From NCBI GenBank assembly GCA_950106755.1, contig OX467091.1, forward strand, positions 24,507,538 through 24,571,537: a stretch of 64,000 bases of DNA, written 5' to 3'. The position numbers and the translations under genes are program-made. Shown piece by piece: positions 48,357-59,599 of this stretch (position 1 is its first letter; every line of letters begins with the position of its first letter). This DNA comes from Climacium dendroides. Its lineage: Eukaryota; Streptophyta; Bryopsida; Hypnales; Climaciaceae. Under the pieces are notes generated by a model. That model worked only from the letters and a program-made list of their open reading frames with translations, did no database searches and was not told the DNA's origin.

Positions 48357-50245
48357 CTCCTAGCAAAAGATACGGGTAGATGAAGTTTGATTGCTAAATA
48401 GTTCATCAAAAACTTCATCCACGGTTTTAGTTTGGTTCCCTAATTCAAAAGACCTTGGGGTTTTGAAGATATACTTAAAAAATTTCTTACTACCTAACTC
48501 TGAAGTTTGGTCTTAAGTTGACACATCTATTGAAGTTTCATCCAATCCCAGCTTAGAACTTCATCCTTTAATATCTTGTTGGATTTTTAGTCTTTTCTTG
48601 AGTTTGAAGTTCCCATGGGTTCTAATTATCCTCCTCTACAAGCTTGTGGTTCTAAGTTATCATTCTACTCTCAATTCTAAGCTCTAAGTTAGCCTTCTAT
48701 ATTCTTCTTGGTTCCGGTCTGACTTCTTGTTACTTTACTAATTTTAGAAAGCAAACCCCTTTTTCAAGTAGTTCTCTATTCTAGGATTCTAGATTGGGTT
48801 CACACTTGCTAATTGGATCTTTCTACTAGAAGTTATCGATGGATAAAGTTTGACCACTTAAATGGTTCTTCAAACTTCATCCATTAATATCTATTAATCT
48901 ACAATTTGAAATTAAGTTTTTCCTTCGGTGCTGGATTCTAATTAATATTCTCTGTTTTACTAATTTGACTTGTTCCAAACTTTTGGTTTTGTCAAAATTT
49001 CATCCAATTTAGACTCTAAACTTCATCTGTTCCTAACTTTCTTGTTTAAAGTCGGAATTCTAAGTGTGAGATGTTTTTGGAAACCTCCAAGAAAGATCTA
49101 CCATCTAATCTGATTATCTTATACTAAAAACTTTGTCTTGATACTCTGAATCCTATTTGTAATTCGGCCCTATGGTATTTTATCCTATTTTCAATAATTC
49201 AAAAGGAAGGGAAGAAATTAATGTTTTACCTCAAAGTTGGTAGGCATCTTGGAACGCTCCATCATCCGCCATCTTCCAAAATCATTTGATATATTTGCCC
49301 ATGGCTTAAAAGAGGGGTTTAGATACTCTTCTAAGTCCTATTTTTCTCTAACTCCTTTCCTCCTTCTCTTTATCTTTCCCTCTTTTCTTTTCCTATCTTC
49401 ACTTATTTCTCGTACTTCAAAAAATACATAAATTGACCCAATACACTTGATCAATCTTCTTCTGATTTCCCTTATCTCAATTCTAATTGGTTGTTCTAGA
49501 TACTTGAGATTTCTCCTTCTTCAACTTCAACTATAATAATCTAACAATTTGGTCTTCAATTCACAACGATCATTCCTATTGAGTTTTTGAACTCAAACTT
49601 AGTATAAGCTAGAAGAGTTGAAAGAGTGGTGAGATAGAACTTTGTTTTGCATTCTTCCTTGTTAGTCACACCTCCCTAATCTATCCTTCTTCCCTTCTAA
49701 TCTATTTTCTAATTTCCTTATCAAATGCCTTAGCTCTCGGTTTGACTTTTGACAAATTACTATTTTTAGACTTCTAATATGTTTTCCTTGTAGAGGCTAA
49801 AACTAGCTTTCTAAGTTGATGTGAAACTTGCAAATCGGACTTTCCCAGTAGAAGTTATGCATGGATGAAGTTTTAAGTCCTAATTAGTGTTTGAAACTTC
49901 ATCCGCTTATAACTTTCTCAATTCAATTTGGTTTTCTTTGTACTTTATGTTTGTTGAAAATTTCTAAGCCTCTACTATTAGATTCTTAACTCAAATCTAT
50001 ACTATAACCCCCATCTAATGGTCTGACTTTGCTTTTAGCCTTGGCTCTACATAGACTCTAACTCTCAGACTTACTTTTGATAGTTTACACTTTTTAAACT
50101 TCTAATATGTTTTCCTTGTAGAAGATAAAACTAGCTTTCTAAGTTGATGCGGAACTTGCAAATCTAACTTTTCTAGTAGAAGTTATGCATGGATGAAGTT
50201 TTGAGTCCTAATTAGTGTTTGAAACTTCATCCGCTTATAACTTTC
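48357..50245. repeat. Four spaced copies of a GATGAAGTTT...AAACTTCATC hairpin unit
   Basis: Units near 48357-48420, 48823-48890, 49845-49925 and 50173-50240. Each has AGAAGTTAT or similar, then GATGAAGTTT (second copy GATAAAGTTT), about 20-25 bp, then (A)AACTTCATCC. The last two lie inside a longer direct repeat of step 328 bp (CTTCTAATATGTTTTCCTTG at 49771 and 50099). Confidence 0.65.
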
Positions 50246-50514
50246 TCATTTTAGCTCGGATTTCTTTGTATTCTATGTTTCTGGAAAGCTCTTGACCTCT
50301 ACTATGAGATTTTGAACTTCAATTTGTATTGGTCCTTCTTCTTAGCGGCCTGACTACACCTTTGGTCTCGGCCCTAAAGAAAGACTAATATTAAAAGTGA
50401 CAACTTGACCAAACTAAGGCCAAAAGGCCTAACTACATAGAAATGATCAAAAGAAAGGAGAGGTTCGAAGCTTCGCCATCAAAATGAAAATAACTAAGAG
50501 TTCAAATCCCACGA

Positions 50515-50720
50515 AGTCAAAGCTTCGCTGTCTCTTAGAAAATTACTAAAAATTCTATAACTTTCTTCTAATCAAAGTCAAAGCTTCGCCGTCTCTTGGG
50601 AAATCACTAAAAATTTTATAACTTTCTTTTAATCAAAGTCAAGGCTCTGCCGTGTTTTTAAAAAATCCCTAAACAAAACTCCCGACTTTAAAACACACGA
50701 AGTCAAAGCTTCGCCGTGAT
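50515..50720. repeat. Tandem repeat, ~61-64 bp, about 3.3 units
   Basis: AGTCAA(A/G)GCT(T/C)(C/T)GC(C/T)GT motifs at 50515, 50576, 50637 and 50701. The first three units share CTCTT, ACTAAAAATT and ATAACTTTCTT in the same order. Confidence 0.7.
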
Positions 50721-52879
50721 ACAAGAAACAAGGAGAATATGGACAACCACAAGGGAAATGATTTGTTAGTAAACAATAAGCTACCAAATGTTAGTGCTAA
50801 AATAACTTAAACGACGCTAAAGAGTTTCCTCAAGCGGCATCGCCAGTCATAGGGGAAGGAGACTCTAGGATTAGTACAAAGTTAGTTCAAAACACCTACA
50901 AAACGTCAACAAAATACAAGAACTCCACAAAACATCACCCAAGCTTCAAATAACCGACAAGAAATGTCACAAGAAATGTCACAAGAAGATAGCTAAGCTT
51001 GAAGGGACCCCAAGTCCTTCAAGAGAGCTCCAAAAACAACAACAAAGAAGCTTGAAATGCTCCAAAAACAAGGAAATTTGGCAACGTGGCCTAAATGGCC
51101 AAAATCCAACTAAATGGCCAAAATCCAACTAAATGGACCCAAATGAAAACAAGGCGGTTCAAAATGAACCTAAGGGGTGTTTTGAGAGGAGAATGGGTGC
51201 CCTTATATACTCTCATAAGGGTACCCCCCTCCTCTCTTTTCCTACAAGGTAATCTTATCAATTAAGATTTTCATCTCATTTGCCCAATTTTCACTTCTAT
51301 GCTGGTCCAAATTCCTAACTTTTGGAGAAATGCTCCAAATCACAAACGGATTGCGCCATTGGCTTCAGAAGGCCATTTTTAGTCTAAAGGAAAGCCCGCC
51401 CCTTTTTCCTAAGTCAAAATCACAAAGATTTCTAGCGCTAACTAGAAGACCAAAATTGAATAAAAACCCAACTTTTGGAGATCAACTTTTCTAAGAAAAG
51501 TAACTAGCCTAGACTCTTTAGTAGGTATAAGGGAGTAAGAAAAGACCCCGCTTCGACCTTAATCCGATTCCGTATGCTCCCCGTACGCCGGTCAACTCCA
51601 CAATTAATCTTTAAATTTGCCAATTTTGGAGGATCTCGATGGTTTTGCATCTTTTGACTATCGGAATGCCACGAAACTTATTGGAGCTTGTTATTAACAT
51701 AAAAGAAGCTACCCTAATTTTTAGTGAGATTTTACCGCTACCTGGGTAATTTCTAGGAATTTCCCATCATTACTTCCAGCGGTTGACTACCCGGAAAAAG
51801 ATCTTTTGAAGATCAGAAAAAACCGAGAATTTTCATGGAACCTCTCATGGAGTTTCACAAGGGATGTGCAAACTCATATTCCCGTTTTTCACATCTAAGG
51901 AAGGAGAATCAAATCCTGCTATCTCCTTTAACTTCTAGTAAAAAGGGAATCTTCCAAATAGAACGGAATCTTGGTGAGTCGATTGCTCCGTTGGACTCCT
52001 GGTATGATTTCCACTTCGAACTACCATAATTAAGTTGTAGATGCCCTCCTATGATTCGTCTTGAGTTTTCTTCACCTGTAGGCTAATAATTGGAGTTTCT
52101 ACTATTTTGCCACTGGAATGGGAAAACTAAAACCTCTCTTTGGGAATCTATACTAAGGTTTTTACATAGTTCCCTTTGACCAATTTGATTAGGATCTGTC
52201 ACTGAAAGGCAGGTTTAGACAAGTTGGGCAATTTCTACTAAATATGGTTATTTTGTACAATTTCTGGGTTTCTACCCTATCTACATGCAGGATTTGGTTA
52301 CAAATAACAAGAAATGCCTCAATTAGGACCAATGGTCATATTGATATGTGACATCTCCGTTTTGGTTATTCACTCTTTTGGGGGCTTTTTGTATATAAAA
52401 CTACATTCAAAACTTTATAAAATCCAAAAAAAACAATTCCGAATCATGAGTGACCAAATGAGCACTCACACTAATCCAGATATCCCATTTGGTAATTCTA
52501 GCACAGTTGAGAATCCCCTCCCTAACTGCCTAGCATAACACTAGCTATCTCACCTGGAATAATAAATCCTAAATCTACTGAGGTGCAATGACTCACTCCC
52601 AACACTTACAACCCGTTCATATGCACATATAATCACAAGAAAATATCAAGGGAAGAAATTCCTTCTACAATCCACTCGTCTGCACTCAATTTCTCATCCC
52701 CTCATCCAGCCACTCTTTGGGAAGACAAGGAAAACAATAGAAAATGCAAGAAGAGACAGCATATGCAAGAAAAACGACTCTCCCTGTCTTAGTCTTGAGA
52801 CTTGAATTATATACAAAGTTTACATAAAGTGTCCCTGGAAATCCGGCACTGATCCGGTTGAGATTTTCGGATTTGAATT

Positions 52880-54735
52880 TTTCCTACTTTTCCGGGATAA
52901 GGTTCGGTCTAACAAAATTTCCTACTTCTAAATTCCTAACTACCAACTCATCCTATGGGAGTCCACCACTATTTGGAGTAGCCATCGGTGATAGTTCGCT
53001 CAAGTTCTTACTCATGTCTCCTCCTTCCGGAATGCGTTCCGGTTCCACAGGGAAAGTTGACCCTGTCATTGGCCTTGGAGCTCCTGACGCGGAAGCTATT
53101 CCTCCTACCTTCTCCTTTGAGACTGGGGTCTCAAACTTCCCCTCCAGGATCTCCAGGTCGTCGAATTCATCCGGGATCGAAATCCCGGATAGGGAGATTG
53201 GATCACTTTGGAACTTCCGGATGCTCTTTTCTATCCCCCTAGCATCCTTCCGGAATTCCTTCATCATGTCCTCTATCTCCCCAGCAAAGTCAGCGAGGAT
53301 GTGGGAAATCCAGGTCCCGGATGGCTTCTGGTCTTTATGCACTCCCTTGTCAAACAGCTTGGCCTTCGCCATCACATCGTCGGATGTCTCCATCACTGAG
53401 GTCATCCGCTCTATTGTTGCCCTAGTCTCCTCCTACAGAGACATAGTAATCCTCACCTACTCGCGATGAGTCTCCAAGTCTTTCCGGAAGACTTGAATTT
53501 CCCCTCGCAACCAGATTGCCAACTCGTCCATCTCCCGCAAGCTGATGTTCTACCTAAGCACCCAATCTTCTAATTCTCGGATTACATCCACGTTGCTGAT
53601 GCAGTTCGCCACCACTTCCGGCAACGCACTATTCGTTGTACTTTCCACCAAGTCCGCCACTTCGCGGAGCGTAGTGGTCTTAACCTCCCAATCCGCTCTC
53701 ACCGCACTGAGAATCCGGATCAGGTCATTGAACGGACCCGTCAAGTCTGTCAATTGGCTCATTTGAGCAGCCTTCAGCCTGATCACCTCCATTGGCTCCT
53801 CCTTTTGTGGAACGGCCGGTTCCGTTCTGTCCACCGGTTCCGGGTCCTTATCCTTGCGAAGGATGGAAGGGGAGCCCTTTAGGTTAGGCGTCCGCTTGAT
53901 CCTCCTTTTAGTGAAGGGGACTTCTTCTTCCTATTCTTCTTCCGCCTCCAGGGCCCTCTTCCTCGGGTTTTCACCCTTGTCCTCCAGCTCTGGACTATCT
54001 GGTTTGGTCTCGGATCCTTCTTCATCCAATCTTCCGAACTTCCAAAAAGCCATCTGGGCTCTCCACTCCTTATTCTCCTCTGTTCAGGAGGTTCTGGTTC
54101 TTATATAAGTGGAAAAGGTAGGGGCATACCGGAGTAGCTCTACTCTTTCCCACATTGGCTACCAGGGCGTTCACTAGTCCTTATACGTAGCTCGCCTAGT
54201 CCGTCTTCTTCTCACTCAAGGCTTCGAAGATGGCGTTCCTGATTGTGGAAGTAACCCGTGTGGATTTTTCCGGATGCAGGATCGGCACCAAGAATTCCAA
54301 CAACCGGCGGTGTCGCGCGTTGACACAATCTTCGATGCCGAATCCGTCTTTGGGGTTGGCTGCACCTTTGAACTTCCCTCTCACGAAATCTTCTTTCCGG
54401 CTGGCCTACGCCGTACCGCCTTCTTCAAACTCGTATACTCCTCCCCACATTTCCTGTATCCATATGGGTGGAACTGGCCGGAGGGAGTTGTCATATTGGT
54501 AAGGGGCTCCTTCTATGAGCTCCCTAACTATGGCTTCATTCCGAAAGTCCCAGGGTTTCCTGTAAAACCCTGCGCACCCCATGGCGAAGAGATCCTCCAT
54601 CAACTCCGCTTTCTCTCGATCGCTACTAGGCTCTAAAGGCGCCACCTTTCTAACTTTAACTTCTACCTTTGATGCGCTCGCCTATCCCTAACCCCTAGAA
54701 CGCTTTAGTTGCGGCATCCGTCTCCTCAACATATG
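52880..54735 (-). pseudogene. Decayed minus-strand coding region, retroelement-like, unrecognised
   Basis: Reading the minus strand from an ATG near 54733 (MLRRRMPQLKRS), coding-quality sequence continues across frames to about 52880, broken by stops and at least one shift. Segments: APLEPSSDREKAELMEDLFA and WDFRNEAIVRELIEGAPYQY (54645-54406), a segment with ARHRRLLEFLVPILHPEKS (54384-54196), an acidic then basic stretch with RKRALEAEEE and FTKRRIKRTPNL (possible nuclear localisation signal, 53990-53880), and coiled-coil-like helices (53834-52953). GC content is clearly above the surroundings. No zinc knuckle, protease or polymerase was seen. It may be a gag-like ORF of a non-autonomous element or a captured gene. 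Confidence 0.5.
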
Positions 54736-55284
54736 ACTACCTTACTTCTCTCTTGGCCGCACGTCCCGTTTCCTCACGATCTCTCCTCGGTCTCAACCGA
54801 GTCACTACCTGTGCCAATCTTCACACAGACTCTCGCGGTACTCACCTGATCTCAACCGGCCGCACTTAGATACAACTAAATCTTTCTCTAATCTCTTATC
54901 AATACAAAGGAAACAAACACACTCACACACTCACACAGAAATGGCTCCAAAACAACTGAGAGCGTGGCAGATAAGCGAGAGCTCTCAGGTGCAAATGGAC
55001 AGTCCAAACCCTAAAGGAGTCCTTTTGTACACTAGAAAACCTAATCATTACTTTTTTCCGATTATCCGGGTGTAGGTTTCGGATCCGATCCTTCGGCTTT
55101 AGATCTAGACCGGATTCGTTTCCGATATCCGTTCTATTTCCTTTTCCAGTTTGATCATTGTTTGTTTCCCTAGTTATCTTAACTTTTAGTCTTTTCCTTC
55201 TTCCTGCACCAATCCGGATATACTTTTTTTTGGATTCCGTGTTTCAAAATACGATAGAGAGGAAAAATCAAAAAGTCGGGTTGC

Positions 55285-56195
55285 AACAGCATAGTGGGTT
55301 GAGCCATCCAAGCACCACTATATTGAGGAGGATGATACCTTTATTGGAAGGACACAATTTGTACACTAGTGATGCTCATAAGGTCGGGAACTACGCAACA
55401 TGTTCACAAGGAAAGTTTATTAAACATCCTTCACATTCAAAGCTACCAATGAAACTCTCCCCTATGTTACAACGTCTATAAAGTTATGTATGCAAACCTA
55501 TTACTCCATCTTCTGAACCATTTTGATATTTTCTTGTGTTTGTTGATGCTTTAGGCAAACACTCAAAAGTGTCCCTAATCAACACCCAAAACATAGTATT
55601 TCCCAAGCTTTTGACCATATTTATTAAGTTTTAGACTCATCATCCGGACTATCCCATGAAGAGTTTAAGGATGGACAATGTCCGAAAATTTCGTTCTCAA
55701 ACCTTTGAGGATTATTGTATTGCTACCGAGGTTTCATTTACATATTCCATATTGTATGAGCATTCGCAAAATGAATTGGCGAAGGTGTATGTCAAGAAAA
55801 TTCAACTCATCACCCAACCTTTATTGATCCACGCAAAGTTGCCCACCACGATGTGGGGGCATACAATTCTACATGCAGCTACGCTACTTAGGTTCCATTC
55901 TACCCTACTCAATACTCACTCTTCTCTTGAATTAATATCCAGACGAGTCCCCAATATTTTTCACCTTTGTGTATTTGGTTGTAGAATATGGATTCTAGTT
56001 GTTGAACCTCATAAAAAAACGATGAATTGTCACTGTCAAAAAGAGGTCTATGTTGATTTTAATTCCCCTAGCATCATTCGGTATGTTTCACCTTCATCAG
56101 ACATTCTCCTACGTGCTCGATTTGTCAACTGCCAATTCGAAGAGAATAGTTTTCCTTCCGTGCTAAATGTCAAGTCCTCTACTTTAGATTTTTAG
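55285..56195 (+). pseudogene. Copia pre-integrase and integrase remnant
   Basis: Frames match the GAG pre-integrase region (LSHPSTTILRRMIPLLEG) followed by the integrase core, interrupted at 55481 and near 55635 by stops. The longest open part, 55656-56195, includes EDYCIATEVSFTYSI, a segment ending AKVYVKKIQLI (where intact copies have QNGLAE), and TTMWGHTILHAATLLRF. Catalytic residues cannot all be confirmed. Confidence 0.8.
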
Positions 56196-56750
56196 ACACC
56201 CGAAACCATCATTCAAAACCCTGACCCCCGCACAGCTTTATCTATTCATGAGGTTAAAAAACTTATCATTTACAGTTTCTCGCGGACAAGCTACCGGACA
56301 ACTTTAGTAATGGGCCCGAATTACTAGAAACCCTATCCCTAGCACAAGACTTACTCCCATTAGTATTATCCCTTCTAAGCGTAGATCTAACCCTACTGCT
56401 TCTATACTCAACACCCCCACCCTAATCATGTCAACTTACACAATGATGTCCTTTTTTCTGATGCTGATTCACAACTTTCTTGCTCTCCTAAAGATGGTCC
56501 ATCTGTGACCGCCTTCATTACTCAGATACTTAGTGATGATCTTGACCCACTCATGTTAGATGAAGTGAAAGCTAGCCCTGATTGGCCACAATGGCAGATC
56601 GCCCTCACTGTTGAGTATTCTTCTCTTAGAAAACATCAACTCTTTGGTCCTTTATTGACCAATCTCCTTGCTAAGCCCATAGGATGCACATTGATTTTTA
56701 CTCAGAAACGAAATACCCAAAGACAGGTAGTCCAGTTCAAGGTATGATTA

Positions 56751-58029
56751 CACTACAAGGGATTGCAGCCCTAGATGACAAGCATTTGACAAAATTTTGC
56801 CCGAATTGACAGCAATCACTTTTAACAACTTTATTTTGTTGATTATTTATCAAGATCTTTATCAATAGAATCCACAAAATCGAAAGAATCCAAAACCCTA
56901 GTAAAACAACAAACCATAGACTGTCACCTAAGTAAATACAACTAGTGATCAAGCCATTTAAACACCCAATAAGTACCAACACTCACTTGTCAAGAATACG
57001 AGTGTTGGCTAATATATACAAGGCAGTAGAACATTTACCAATACATATGGGATAAGTGTGTTAGGAGAGGAAAAGGAGAACCAAGTGAATTCCAAAATTG
57101 TTTAAAAACTAAATTTTCAGATCGGATTTAGGCATAGTAAATTAATTTTTTTCACAAAACTTTTAACTAAGATTAGTTGGAAAATCAAATGAAGTTCCAC
57201 CTCCAAAAATCCGTTTGAGATTTCAGGTCTCTAATACAAAGTTATGGATAAATTCCAGACCGAGTGTTTGAAAAGTTTGAAATTCACTTCAAAACCTGGT
57301 CTGAAATTTGTCTATAACTTTTTATTGGAGACCTGAATTCTCAAACGAATATTTGGAGGTGGAACTTCATTTGATTTTCCAACTAATCTTAGTTAAAAGT
57401 GTTTTGAAAAAAAATAATTTACTATGCCTAAATCCGGTCTGAAAATCTAGTTTTTAAACAATTTTGGAATTCACTTGGTTCTCCTCCTCCCCTAACACAC
57501 TTATCCCATATATATTGGTAAATATTTTACTGCCTTGTATATATTAGCCAACACTCATGTTTTTTGACATGTGTGTGTTGGTACTTGTTGGGTGCTTAAA
57601 TGGCTTGATCACTTGTTGTATTTGCTTAGGTGGCCTTGTAGAGTTGTTATTTGCTTAGGTGGTTGTGCCATGTGGGTTGTTTGTTGAGGTGATTGTGTTA
57701 TGTGGGTGGGTGTACTTACTCGGCAGTTTTCTATACTTAATTTTGACATGGCATATGCCACGTGATAGCCTCTAAGTAGTCAGACCCCCTATGTGTAATT
57801 TAAAATTTTGAAGTTATAGAATGTCCGAATTGACAGAATTCTGTCATGTGATTGACATAATTCTGTCAGTGGAGTTACAAAATCTTGTCAAACAAGTGTC
57901 CAAATTGACTTGAATCAGCCCCTCAAACAGGTGTCCAAATTAACTTGAATCAGCCCCTCCTAATTGACAGAGGAATTGACAAAATTTTGTCATTTTTTTG
58001 TCAATTCGACCACAGTTCTCCTTGTAGTG
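56751..58029. mobile_element. CACTA-type non-autonomous element, largely foldback (1279 bp)
   Basis: Ends are CACTACAAGG (56751-56760) and CCTTGTAGTG (58020-58029), flanked on both sides by TTA (56748-56750 and 58030-58032): the 3-bp target duplication of CACTA (En/Spm) transposons. The reading frame of the host reverse transcriptase continues exactly across the site when one TTA is discounted. Most of the interior is a giant inverted repeat, with arms from about 56920 to 57635 pairing around 57288. AATTGACA/TGTCAATT motifs are frequent near both ends, as for subterminal transposase sites. A ~33-bp tandem duplication lies at about 57894-57958. No transposase. Confidence 0.88.
57090..57490. 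repeat. Foldback core related to the MITE at 5221-5598
   Basis: Centre of the inverted repeat within the CACTA-type element. Both arms carry ATTTAGGCATAGTAAAT or its complement and AAATCAAATGAAGTTCCACC, as in the 5.2-kb foldback. Confidence 0.6.
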
Positions 58030-58740
58030 TTAGTAGCTCAAGGATTCACGCAGCGTCCCAGCATTGGTTTTGCCTTTACCTATTCTCCTGTTATGGACAC
58101 CACTACCTTTAGATATCTACTTGGCCTAGTTGTACAACATTTTTTGGAAACTACACTTCTAAATGTTGTGACAACCTACCTTTATGGACAATTGGACGCC
58201 ACAATCTATATCAAGCCTCCTCCTGATTTCTTCCCTACAACTTTTTAGACTGATACTCCGGACAAACATTCTAGCCTTAAGCTGCAACGGCCCCTCTATG
58301 GATTAAAACAAGCAGGCCACATATGATATCAACATTTGAGAGACTTTTTGCTGCACCACAAGTTTTGGCACGATCCTACCCTTCCGTGTATATTCACTTT
58401 GAAGGAAGATCAAGGATTTGTGATAGTTGCCATGTATGTTGATGATCTCAACCTAATAGATACGCTCTCAACTTGCCGCCATATAGTGAATTTACTAACG
58501 ACCCAATTTGAAATAAAACTACTCAACCGCACCTCTTTCTGTCTTGGTTTGCAGATCACACACCTCCCCAATGGGAGTATATTTCTTTGTCAAATTGTGT
58601 ATATTCAACAATTACTTAAGAATTTTAACATAAATCAAACAAATCCTTTGTTTGCTCCCATGATTGGCCGCAACAAAACCTACAATGACCCGTACCAACC
58701 TTCCGAGGAGGAGGAGGAGGAATATGACAATAAGCAATGA

Positions 58741-59590
58741 TACCTTACAACAGTCGGAGCTTTATTATACTTATCTACTTATACTCAGCTAGATATATCA
58801 TTTGCAACAAGCGTGTTAGCTCGGCATAGTCAGAAGCCTACAACGCGACATTGAAATGGAGTCAAGCATCTTTTTAGATACTTCCGTGGAACAGAAGACT
58901 TAGGACTACATTATACTAAGAATGGAGCACCAAATTTAGTCAAATATGAAGATGCCGATTTCAAGTCAGACGAAAACACTAGCAAGTCTCAAATAGGTTA
59001 TATCTTTTTATGAAACAATGCACCAATATCATGGGAGTCCATCAAGCAGATAGTGACTGCGACATCAACCAATGATGCAAAGTTAATAGCATTTCACAAA
59101 GCAACAAGAGAAGTAATTTGGTTGCGGACAATTGACAAGATCATTTTAGGTCAATGCGAACTCAGCCATGGGCCACGACACACAACTGATAGTGATTTTT
59201 GAAGATGATGTAGTATGCATTGTACAGGTAACCGGCGAATTCATCATAGCTAATCAAATGAAGCACATTAGTCCCACTAGTAGAAAACGCAGAAATTTCT
59301 GTTGTTTCGGTGACGTTGTTTTGGTCACCGAACAACAGATTTCTGCTGAAATTTACAGATTTCAGCAGAAATCTGTTGTTCGGTGACCAAAACAACGTCA
59401 CCGAAACAATAGAAATTTATGCGTTTTCTACTAGTGTCCACAAATCTTTGGATTTATCCAAGACCTTATTGAATCAGGACAAATTGAAGTGAAGAAAGTT
59501 TAATCCTCCTATAATATTGCCAACATGCTTACAAAGGCACTCCCTACCTACACTCACAGATGATTGGTTCAAAAAATGGCATGCAATCTC
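58741..59590 (+). pseudogene. Copia RNase H remnant, split by a 162-bp MITE
   Basis: YLTTVGALLYLSTYTQLDISF opens the conserved C-terminal region, followed by ARHSQKPT, VKHLFRYFRGTEDLGL, SKSQIGYIFL and TATSTNDAKLIAF, with several stops. After the MITE the frame continues (FGFIQDLIESGQIEVKKV, then IANMLTKALP at about 59515-59545), the usual end of Copia RNase H. Confidence 0.82.
59275..59436. mobile_element. 162-bp foldback MITE with CACTAGTAGAAAA ends
   Basis: Ends CACTAGTAGAAAACGCA (59275) and TGCGTTTTCTACTAGTG (59420-59436) are perfectly inverted, and the rest is almost a complete palindrome centred near 59355. It is flanked by TCC on both sides (59272-59274 and 59437-59439), a CACTA-type 3-bp duplication. 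The Copia frame resumes across the site. Confidence 0.9.
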
Positions 59591-59599
59591 TTCAAGATT

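Larger units (their letters stand above)
46956..55284. mobile_element. 8.3-kb composite block inside the Copia element
   Basis: Separates gag from integrase remnants. The missing gag C-terminus, protease and early pre-integrase region are not seen here, so the block replaced part of the Copia sequence or a deletion accompanied insertion. It contains a frame at 46946-47227, hairpin repeats (48.3-50.3 kb), tandem repeats (50.5-50.7 kb), LTR-like promoter sequence near 51.2 kb (TTATATACTCTCATAAGG flanked by GGGTGCCC/GGGTACCC), a TGTGACATCTCC motif at 52346 and a minus-strand coding relic (52.9-54.7 kb). I could not pair LTRs for a second retroelement. Confidence 0.5.
56505..58740 (+). pseudogene. 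Copia reverse transcriptase remnant, split by a CACTA-type element
   Basis: The N-terminal part (ASPDWPQWQIAL..EYSSLRKHQ) ends at the insertion at 56750. The frame resumes at 58033 with the conserved VAQGFTQRP block, then YSPVMDTTTFRYLLGL. After a stop at 58246-58248 it continues LYGLKQAG, another stop, then MRDFLLHHKFW and the intact catalytic YVDD (58435-58446). Confidence 0.85.
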
